Shown piece by piece: positions 55,921 through 64,000 of a DNA stretch of 64,000 nt. Every line of letters begins with the position of its first letter. Position 1 is the stretch's first letter. Location of the stretch: contig BSWB01000005.1 in NCBI GenBank assembly GCA_033239125.1, forward strand, positions 102,919,994-102,983,993, read 5' to 3'. The DNA comes from Fagopyrum homotropicum (taxonomy: Eukaryota; Streptophyta; Magnoliopsida; Caryophyllales; Polygonaceae). The notes under the pieces were generated by a model. The model was given only the letters and a program-made list of their open reading frames with translations. It made no database searches and was not told where the DNA came from. A program made the position numbers and the translations under genes.

Positions 55921-58900
55921 TTATTTGAGTGTAGTCGGCGCGAATTCCTCAGCTCGGAGCTCCGGTGAATACCTCTTGAGTTGTTGACCGTTCACCTTGA
56001 AACTTCCGCTCTTTTCACCCCATACTTCAACTGCGCCATGGGGAAAAACACGTTTGATTAGATAAGGTCCAGTCCAACGAGATTTAAACTTACCTGGAAA
56101 GAGTCGAAGTCTTGAATTGAAGAGGAGAACTTGATCTCCTTCTTTGAGGTCCTTTGGAATGATATGCTTATCATGCCAACGCTTCGCTCTTTCCTTGTAA
56201 ATCTTGGCGTTCTCATAAGCGTTCAACCGGAGTTCTTCAAGATCATTGAGGTCTAAGAGGCGTTTCTCGCCTGCTTCTTTCATGTTGAAGTTCAACCACT
56301 TTACAGCCCAATACGCCTTGTGTTGTAGCTCCACCGGTAAGTGACAAGACTTCCCATACACAAGGTTGTATGGTGTTGTTCCTATGAGAGTCTTATACGC
56401 AGTCCTATATGCCTATAATGCGTCATCTAGCTTCAAAGACCAATCCTTCCTTGTCTTCGAAATTGTTTTCTCTAAGATGCCCTTAATCTCTCTATTTGAA
56501 ATTTCCACTTGTCCACTCGTTTGTGGATGGTAGGGAGTGGTGATTTTGTGAGACACCCCATACTTAGCTAGTAGAGGCTCGAATCGTCGGGCAATGAAGT
56601 GTGAACCTCCGTCACTAATGATAGTCCGTGGTGTCCCAAACCTTGGAAAAATATTTCTATTAAAGAACTTTACAACAATCATGGCATCGTTAGTTGGAGA
56701 GGCAATGGCTTCAACCCATCTCGAAACATAATCTACAGCTAGAAGTATGTATTGGTTTCCACAAGATGACGGGAAGGGTCCCATAAAATCGACTCCCCAA
56801 ACATCAAAGATCTCTACCTCCTGAATGCTGTTGAGAGGCATTTCGTTTCTCCTAGATATGTTCCCTGTTCTTTGACAATCATCGCAGCAGGAAACAAAGG
56901 TTTGCACATCCTTAAATAAAGTAGGCCAAAAGAAACCGGATTGCAATACCTTAGCGCTAGTTTTATTGGAACTAGCGTGTCCTCCACAAGGTAGTGAATG
57001 ACAATGACGGATGACGCTTTGCATCTCGTCTTCCGGCACACATCTCCTAATGATGCCGTCGGGACCTCTCTTGAAGAGTAGAGGTTCATTCCGATAGTAT
57101 TGCCGGACGTCCTTAAAGAACTTCTTCCTTTGTGCGTAGGATAGTCCAGGAGGTATATCCTGACAAACCAAATAGTTAACAAAATTAGCAAACCATGGTT
57201 CATTACCTCTTGATATCTTGTCGATGCACTCCTCAATGATGTGTAAATGCTCGTCCGGAAAGGAGTCATCTATAGGTAGATCGTCGTCTTCTATGTGTGG
57301 TAGACAACTCAAATGATCCGCAACAGAATTTTCCGAACCTTTCTTGTCGCAGATCTCTAAATCGAATTCTTGTAGGAGAAGAATCCATCTAATCAGCCTC
57401 GGTTTCGCATCCTTCTTGGCAAGTAAGTACCGGATCACAGAATGGTCCGTGTATACAATCACCTTTGCACATACAAGATAAGAACGAAACTTTTCAAAGG
57501 CATATACAATAGCTAAGAATTCCTTTTCAGTTGTGGCATAGTTGAGCTGCGCTTCGTCTAGCGTCTTGCTAGCATAGTAGATAGCATGGGTTCGGCCTTC
57601 CTTCTTTTGTCCTAGCACAGCTCCGACAACTACGTCACTTGCGTCACACATAACCTCGAACGGGAAATTCCAGTCCGGAGGTTGCATAATCGGGGTTGTG
57701 ATTAGGGCTTCTCGAATTTTATGGAAAGCATCTAGGCAATCCTGCAAAAATTCAAAAACTACATCCTTCATCAAGAGATTAGTTAGTGGTTTTGAAATCT
57801 TATAAAAGTCTTTGATAAATCTCCTATAAAATCCAGCATGTCCTAGAAAACTTCGTATCCCCTTCACCGAAGATGGAGGGGAAAGCTTTTCTATAGTCTC
57901 TATCTTCGCCTTATCAACTTCGATCCCTCTATTAGAGATCAAGTGTCCTAACACAATGCCTTCTCTAACCATGAATTGACACTTCTCCCAGTTAAGAACT
58001 AGGTTAGTGTCTTCACACCTTTGCAACACAAGAGAAAGGTTAGAAAGACAATTATTGAAAGAGGAACCATAAACAGAAAATTCATCCATAAAAACCTCCA
58101 TGATTTCCTCAACGTACTCCGAGAAGATGGCCATCATGCACCTTTGAAAGGTGGTTGGGGCGTTGCAAAGCCCGAATGGCATCCTTCTATATGCAAACGT
58201 ACCCCATGGACACGTGAATGTGGTCTTCTCTTGATCGTCCGAATGGATCGGAATCTGGAAGAAACCACTATAACCGTCAAGATAACAGAAATAGGAGTGT
58301 TGTGCTAACCTCTCAAGCATTTGGTATATGAATGGTAGCGGGAAATGATCCTTCCTTGTCGCATTGTTTAGCTTGCGGTAGTCAATGCACATCATCCATC
58401 CAGTCACGGTTCTTGTAGGAATGAGCTCATTGTTCTTGTTAGTGATAACCGTCATTCCTCCTTTCTTCGGAACTACTTGAACGGGGCTCACCCACTTGCT
58501 ATCGGAGATAGGATAGATGATACCTGCGTCAAGTAACTTAAGAATCTCCTTCTTGGCAACCTCTTTCATGATCGGATTTAACCGTCGTTGAGGTTGTCGC
58601 GAAGGCTTAAACTCTTCCTCAATTAGGATCTTATGCATGTATACTGATGGTTTAATTCCTACAAGATCCTCTATGGTGTATCCTAAAGCCTTTTTATTCT
58701 TCCTTAGAATATCCATTAGTTTATCATGCTCATCTTCACTTAAATCGGAACTAACAATTACGGGAAAAGTAGAATTAGTTCCAAGAAATGTATACCGAAG
58801 ATGTGTGGGAAGTGGCTTTAATTCCATTACTATTGGTCCTTTTGATGAATCTTGAGGAGTGTCCAATGCTTCCTTAGAAGTTTCTAAGAGTGTAGGAGTG

Positions 58901-59898
58901 GTTGAAGAAGACTCAAGAGCATTTGTGGAAAGAACGTAATTATTCTCAGAAATTCCTTGAATTACGACACCACTTTTACTTCCACGGCCATGGTTTAGGG
59001 CGTGAAAGTCAATTACGGCATCACTGGTGGTTCCACGGCCGTGGTTTTGGCCGTGTAACTTACTGGAGCTCTCAAAATAACTGGTTAAGGTCATCATGGG
59101 TGAAACCACAGCCGTGGAATAGCACGATTGGCCGTGGTTCCTCACGTTTTCTGACCCATCATAGAGTTTTTCAAACCCTTCTTCTTGCACTTCCTTTAGC
59201 TCCTCCAAGACTTCAATCTCCTCATTGCAATTCTCTTCCTCTTCTTTTTCCATGATGCTCATGGTTATAACCTTTTGCAATGGGTCCTTGAATAGAATCC
59301 AGCTCAATTCCTCCCTAGACCCTTCTTCGTCATATGTATTGAACATATCCTCTCCAAGAGCTGGCTCTTTCACCAATGTTGAAAGAACAAACTCAACCTT
59401 CTCTTCTCCTATGTCGAAGGCGAGTCTAGCATTCTTGCAATCCACCATACATCTGGATGTTGCAAGAAACGGTCTTCCGAGTATGATCGGGACCGGACAA
59501 TCTGCAGGAATGTCAAGCACAACGAAATCTATTGGAATGTAAAACTTACCGAGCTTGACTGGAACGTCTTCAATAATACCGACGGGACGATTTATGGATC
59601 GATCCGCCATGTATAACGTCATCTTCACCGGTTTAGGTTCACCTAAACCGACCTTCCTACATAAAGCGAGTGGGATAATGCTAACGCTTGCTCCCAAGTC
59701 ACATAAAGCGTCATAAGTGACTTCTCCTACTCCAATTGGAATGCAAAATGACCCCGGATCCTTTAGATTTGGGGGCATCTTATCCTTTATTGTTTTGATG
59801 AGATCCGATGATTCCGAACTCATCTTGACTTCTCCAAAGTCTTCTAGCTTCCTCTTGTTAGAGAGGATCTCCTTTAAGAACTTCCCATAAGCGGGCAT
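55921..59898 (-). pseudogene. Athila-A pol (protease-RT-RNase H-integrase), 5'-truncated, one amber stop
   Basis: About 1164 codons open to a TAG at 56413-56415, where related elements have Trp, then the same frame to 55921. Domains from the truncated start: protease with DLGAS (residue about 70, the Athila variant of DTG), a linker with repeated NHGRG and palindromes (about 250-330), RT (about 420-640) with FMDE where the family has FMDD, RNase H (CDASDVVVGAVLGQKKEG), integrase HHCC (HCHSLPCGGHASSNKT ... CCDDCQRTGN) and core VDFMGPFPSS ... SDGGSHF ... SNREIKG, then the integrase C-terminal RWTGPYLIKRVFPHGAVEV domain. The changed RT aspartate and the amber codon make it probably inactive. Gag is lost at the Athila-B junction. 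Confidence 0.9.
58980..59145. repeat. Athila-A palindromes inside pol coding sequence
   Basis: Perfect CCACGGCCGTGG at 59033-59044. Variants at 58982 (CCACGGCCATGG), 59107 (CCACAGCCGTGG) and 59130-59140. They encode the repeated NHGRG of the protease-RT linker. Confidence 0.85.
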
Positions 59899-61657
59899 TG
59901 ATAGCATGAATTATAGTCTATATTTTGGGGTTTGTTTGGACGTTTTATCTTCAATAATCTGCATGTTTGTATGTATAATATGTGATTCTATTACCATTTC
60001 ATCTACCTTTGCGAGAATCGAGGTCTACACCTAGTTTCGTTGTAATTGCAGGTAATATGGTACGTTTTGCATCAAAAAGGAGCAAAAGGAGTCATTAGTC
60101 ATTTGGAGCTACATCCAGGAAGCATAGCCATGGATTAAAGATTCACTTTGGACCAGTTTTGAGAGATTTCACATTCAGTTGTGAGTCACCTCGGTTGACC
60201 ACAGATTTACCTCGACCGAGGTGATCCAGAGACGCCGACTCGACCGAGGCGAACACCTAGGATGCGGCGAGAATATTTTATTCTTGGAGGAGATCTTTTA
60301 AACTTGGAAAGTGATCTTATATTTTTGGGCTTGGCTCCTGGAAGGAAGGAGATATGCAGAATCATATATTTTACCTATATTTATGGGAAAATATCTTTCT
60401 AAGATTTATTATCTTTGGAGGGTTATTTTCCTATAAAAAGGGTCGGATTTCCCATAATTCCGGCATCCGCTTATAGCTGGACATCACGCTATACCGTCGA
60501 TCAGGGTTTATAGTACGCAGCAGCAGCATACTCCAATTTGGGGGAGAGAGTTGAAGAACCTTTTTGAAGGTTGAAGGAAGATTGAAGTTCATAGCTTTTA
60601 TAGCTTTATTGAAGGATTTTGTAAGATTGTCTTCAATTCCCTCAATTGTTGTCTTGTCTTGTTGGATTATTATCCAAAGAACGCTTTGTTGTGATATTTG
60701 ATTCAGTTATTGAAGTCTTTTCATTAAATTCTTCTTTGTTCAAATATTCACCTTCTTCCCTTATATTTAATACTTTCATTATGATGATGAGTGGCTAATT
60801 TCCTTGTGTGATTCTAGGGTGATTGGCTGAAGGTTGTGGGAAAAACAATGATAGAATAATCTTAGATTCCAGTAGGATCCTGAAAGTTCGAGTCTTTAAC
60901 CTTAACCCTAAGCATCTCGTTCGGTTGATGAACATCTCGGCCGGGGTGGAATTCTTCTGACCGAGGTGACTTATTCGACCTAAACTGAGAGTTAAGTGTT
61001 AGAGTTTGCCAAATCCTATTCTTATTACACCTTCCTGGTTCAAAGCAAGCTTAGGATGAGACTTACCCGGTAATTCCTTAGTTTGTGTACCAACGATCAT
61101 AAGTGTAGGTAATAAAGGTTTATCCTTTATTGGGGTTTGAGTGTGCTTCCATCCCATCTTCGTGAGTTAGCCTGAGACTTACCCGGTAAAGGTTGATTCT
61201 TTTCCCTTAGATGGTGTGTTAGTTTGAGGTTATAGTTCTTCATCTCAATTCCTTGAGACTTACCCGGTAATAGGAGTTACGATTCAGGATTAGTGTGTAG
61301 TGAGACTTACCCGGTGATCTACTCCACTTAGTAACACCTTCCCCACGCAAAAATCTCAGCTTTGTCCGCTTATCTATAGATCTTGAGTTGGAACCACAAC
61401 TAGATGCTTTAATCCCTAGAATTGCATGTTTGCTTTATTGACTCCTTATTCATCTTTGATTGTGTTAATCGCTCTTGTGGTTAGTATTGACATTAGCATA
61501 CCGTATTGACTTTGTTTCACCGAGTCCCTGTGATCGACCCCTGGAATTATCTTGCTTTTACTACGATTGACCCGTACACTGCGGGTTCGCATCCTTGTTT
61601 TAAGCTTAAGTCTAGGGTTATAAATTTAAAGCTTGCACACACCGTTTGGAGCGAACA
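59899..61657 (+). repeat. Athila-B 5' LTR (1759 bp)
   Basis: Starts TGATAGCATGAATTATAG (same start type as Athila-A) and ends GAGCGAACA. It holds GAGACTTACCCGGTAA four times (61058, 61175, 61255, 61302, the last with one change) and CCTCGACCGAGG-type sites at 60187-60250 and 60918-60982. CTATAAAAAGG at about 60431 is a good TATA box for the LTR promoter. Confidence 0.88.
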
Positions 61658-61663
61658 AGTTTT

Positions 61664-61681
61664 TGGCGCCGTTGCCGGGGA
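61664..61681 (+). other. Athila-B primer-binding site (tRNA-Asp type)
   Basis: TGGCGCCGTTGCCGGGGA is the standard Athila/Tat site complementary to the 3' end of a plant tRNA-Asp. It lies six bases after the LTR. Confidence 0.92.
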
Positions 61682-61781
61682 CTTGGTCTAGACCGAGCCG
61701 GTTACGGTTTGCTTTTGGGGCACTTGCCCCTGTTGCTACTAACTACTCTTTCTATGAGTTTTGTAGTTTTCAGGATTTCCG

Positions 61782-62864
61782 ATGACTACATTTGATCCAG
61801 CCTGGATAGCAAGGCAAAGTGCTAGGGCGGACCATTATGAATACTTGGAGGAGAAGTACTCCTTCTATTGGTTCAGCAATGAATGGGAAAGAGAAGAGGT
61901 CATTCAGCGTGAACTTGCGATATGGGATGAGAAGAATGTCCCTAAAAACATTTATGAGCAACCTTTTGAAGACTCTCTCGAATCAAGATTGGAGAAGTTG
62001 ATGAAGAAGGTGGAGGAGCTCAAGGAAAGCACCCTATCCTATGCTAAGCCGAAAGAGGAGCATAAGGAAGTGTTGCACGTTCCAAGCATTCCTTTGGTCG
62101 AACCGGAAGTTTTTCCTAAAGCTTCTGTGGAAGCGGAGGATGTGGAAGATCTCGATCCAACTGCCGAGACCTCGGTCGAAGTGGAAGAGATCTCGGCCGA
62201 GATGGAAGAATCTGCAAAACTGGAAGCAGAAGATGCAAAGAACCTTGGTCAAATTACTGAGATTGTGACCAAGGTGGAAGAAAGATCAACTGAGTTGAGA
62301 GAGATTTCATGTGTTGGTTATCAACCTAACATGAAACCTGATCCGAGCTTGGGAAAACTTTACAAGGTAAGTTCTCTTGCTCCATTCGAAATCCCTATTA
62401 AAATTTCTGAATTTTTCAGGAAAGCACCGGAGAGTTGGAGGTCTCTTCCGAAAGAACCTCCAAAGATCAAGATGAAGTCTTCCTTGAAATTGTTGGAAGA
62501 AGAAGCTCCTCGGATCATGAGGAGTGGAGTTGGCAAGCGCTTCACCGCTAAGGCAACGAAGTGTTATTTGTTCAAGTATGGGGTCCCTCGCATGCTCAGG
62601 ACCCTGTACCATCCCCAAGCTATAGATGGGGAAGCTGCTATGATTCTCGAGAAACTATTTTCTCGATCCAGGAAAGGATGGGACGCAAGGCTAGATTATG
62701 TCCCATTGAAGTGCAGGAAAGCTAGAAGGATTCCGGTAAGAATCAAACCGTACAAGCTTGTACGTGGGAGATCTTACCATTTGCCGGTGAAATTAGGAAC
62801 CGGAACCTTCTTGGAAGATTTTTACGGATGTGATGAGCACTCCACGACATTCGAAGTACATTGA
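61782..62864 (+). CDS. Athila-B chimeric ORF: unknown N-terminus, acidic linker, integrase remnant
   Basis: Intact 360-aa ORF about 100 bp after the PBS, in the place of gag. The N-terminus (MTTFDPAWIARQSARADHYE, FYWFSNEWEREEVIQRELAI) is not recognised. Residues 65-180 are Glu-rich and coiled-coil-like (SRLEKLMKKVEELKES ... VEVEEISAEMEESAK), and the DNA encoding them contains CTCGGCCGAG-type motifs. Residues about 270-335 are a degraded integrase C-terminal stretch (FKYGVPRMLRTLYHPQAIDG ... YKLVRGRSYHLPVKLG). The integrase Asp residues and the zinc region are missing, so it cannot catalyse integration. An open frame in a non-autonomous element suggests recent fusion or a retained role such as structural or interfering protein; this is inference. 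Confidence 0.7.
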   Translation: MTTFDPAWIARQSARADHYEYLEEKYSFYWFSNEWEREEVIQRELAIWDEKNVPKNIYEQPFEDSLESRLEKLMKKVEELKESTLSYAKPKEEHKEVLHVPSIPLVEPEVFPKASVEAEDVEDLDPTAETSVEVEEISAEMEESAKLEAEDAKNLGQITEIVTKVEERSTELREISCVGYQPNMKPDPSLGKLYKVSSLAPFEIPIKISEFFRKAPESWRSLPKEPPKIKMKSSLKLLEEEAPRIMRSGVGKRFTAKATKCYLFKYGVPRMLRTLYHPQAIDGEAAMILEKLFSRSRKGWDARLDYVPLKCRKARRIPVRIKPYKLVRGRSYHLPVKLGTGTFLEDFYGCDEHSTTFEVH

Positions 62865-62912
62865 GTAATCCCATGCCGTACGGTCCAGCTAGCGACCTTA
62901 AACCAAGCGCTT

Positions 62913-62930
62913 CTTGGGAGGCAACCCAAG
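62913..62930 (+). promoter_or_regulatory. Conserved CTTGGG-CCCAAG hairpin (Athila-B)
   Basis: CTTGGGAGGCAACCCAAG lies about 50 bp after the ORF stop and matches the Athila-A hairpin at 55863-55880 except in the loop. The flanks AAGCGCTT and GTATTGC are also shared. Confidence 0.75.
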
Positions 62931-62937
62931 GTATTGC

Positions 62938-64000
62938 TTTCTTCTCCTTTTTCTAGTTTAGTTTAGATAGTTGCTTTGTTTTTGTTTTCCTCTAGACAAC
63001 AACCAGGTATTCCAAAAGGAAGGATCACAGTTCAGGAGCTACACTGGAAGAACAAAATTTCGAGAAGTTGAGGAAACGAGCTTTACTGAGATACATCTCG
63101 GGTACTGTCAGAACACCTCGACCGAGATGTGCTTCGCCAACCGAGATGGTCATTTCTGGGAGCTGTTTCTTACTCCTTCATGCAGTTTAGCTATGTTCGG
63201 TGAGTATCCTGTCCTTAGACTTTTATTGACCCACTGGGACAGTGTGTCCCAAGTATGGGGTGTTTGTACTTATATGACTACTTGATGTATTTGACTACCT
63301 TTGATGTATCTTATTTATCGGATATTTTCGTATTCATGCTTCATTTGCCTTTATATGATTATCTGATATTACATGCATACCTACAGGTTATTTGATTGAG
63401 AAAAACGTCAAAACTGAAAGAAAACTGGTTTAAAAAAAAAAAAATTTTGACCTCGACCGGGACAGTTCTAGCCGAACGAGGTGATCCACCTCGGTTGACC
63501 TAAGAACACCTCGACCGAGGTGTGTTAACTGAGAGTTTTCGAAAACGATTTTGTGCTACTTATCTGGATATGATCTCAGTGAAGATTGTGTTTACTTACT
63601 GGTTTTAAATTCTTTATGTGTTTGAAAGGTTTTATAATATGTTTAAGTTGCTAAATGCTTTGTTTGAAATTATTAGCATGTTTAATACTTTGCTTTTATC
63701 CAAATTATGTTGAATTTGAAGGTTGACACCGCAGGTTAAGTTCTCTCACTTTCTTCTTGGAAAGACCAAGGCAATTCATTCTCTTCTCTCTTCTTCTTCT
63801 TGATCATGCTTAGCCCCTCATATACATTTTGCCTCCCTTTACCTATCCGGGAATTTGGAAGCAAGCAAAGTGGTGAAAGCAAGTTAAAGTTGAGAAGTGG
63901 GCTAGAAGTGGAAGTGTTAGAAAGCAATTATAGGTTTAGGGAAGTCAATCATGAAGATGAGTAACTCGGCACCATTCACATAGCCGGGTGTTTGTGTCTT
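62938..64000 (+). other. Athila-B long 3' non-coding region
   Basis: No convincing gene. It contains CCTCGACCGAGG-type sites (63085-63150, 63450-63525), a PPT-like CCAAGTATGGGGTGTTTG at 63249-63266, and from about 63790 the block conserved with Athila-A (52800-53000, minus). The window ends inside that block. Confidence 0.7.

Larger units (their letters stand above)
50527..59898 (-). mobile_element. Athila-A Ty3/gypsy element, 3' part, truncated by Athila-B
   Basis: Read on minus from 59898: gag end/protease, RT, RNase H, integrase, conserved hairpin, ATHILA ORF-1, 3' non-coding region, 3' LTR (52193-50527). The 5' LTR and most of gag are absent because an Athila-B LTR begins at 59899; they may lie right of the window. 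Pol has a single stop, so this copy is young relative to the Sirevirus. At its left limit it abuts the Tekay-like LTR. Confidence 0.9.
59899..64000 (+). mobile_element. Athila-B element, non-autonomous, continuing past the window end
   Basis: LTR 59899-61657, PBS 61664-61681, a single 360-codon ORF, the conserved post-integrase hairpin, then a long non-coding region with the conserved 3' block; no 3' LTR within the window. RT, RNase H, protease and ORF-1 are absent, so it must depend on proteins of a related Athila. It is inserted in Athila-A pol/gag. Confidence 0.85.

Noticed and set aside
58021..58308. Plus-strand ORFs opposite Athila-A pol (also 58637, 58902, 59225)
   Set aside because: Antisense shadows of a well-defined polyprotein.

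Overview
The window is nuclear DNA of a flowering plant, most likely a eudicot. The host gene at the left edge has plant-type GT-AG introns, and the rest is layered LTR retrotransposons of plant lineages (Tekay/Del-like chromovirus, Athila, Sirevirus-type Copia) with Mutator-like, PIF/Harbinger and hAT DNA transposons. I cannot name the species.

Layout. 1-3627 (minus strand): 5' half of a cytosolic alpha-glucan phosphorylase gene (PHS2-like), ten exons readable, continuing off the left edge. 4479-5494: foldback Mutator-like MITE in the upstream flank, with a 9-bp target-site duplication (TSD). 5581-8297: PIF/Harbinger element with an intact 444-aa transposase and the tail of a second ORF, cut by a Tekay-like retrotransposon. 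8298-27739: near-identical tandem Tekay-like array (LTR-internal-LTR-internal-LTR-partial internal, period 7920/7921 bp). 27740-36015: decayed intergenic DNA with an LTR relic, two MITE-like elements, a RanGAP1 pseudogene on the minus strand, tandem repeats and a hAT element with an 8-bp TSD. 36860-64000: nested retroelements. A decayed Athila piece (minus) is interrupted by a Sirevirus-type Copia element, which holds an Athila-A solo LTR and a Tekay-like LTR. Next to that LTR lies a larger Athila-A element (minus), itself interrupted by a non-autonomous Athila-B element (plus) that runs off the right edge.

Most notable signal. Three retrotransposon families (Athila-A, Athila-B, the Sirevirus) each carry their own dispersed near-palindromic motif of about 12 bp (CCACGGCCGTGG, CCTCGACCGAGG, TCAAGGCCTTGA). 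Each motif recurs in LTRs, in non-coding internal sequence and in linker-coding sequence. Two of these families, from different superfamilies (Ty3/gypsy and Ty1/copia), also have a downstream accessory ORF whose products look distantly related. A family-specific DNA-binding accessory protein with its own binding sites is a testable hypothesis, not a demonstrated function.

Other notable points: four in-frame stops in the Tekay-like polyprotein, all amber and shared by both full copies; a U3 stem-loop preserved between two diverged LTR subfamilies; conserved non-coding blocks between Athila-A and Athila-B; and a catalytic-site substitution in the Athila-A reverse transcriptase.
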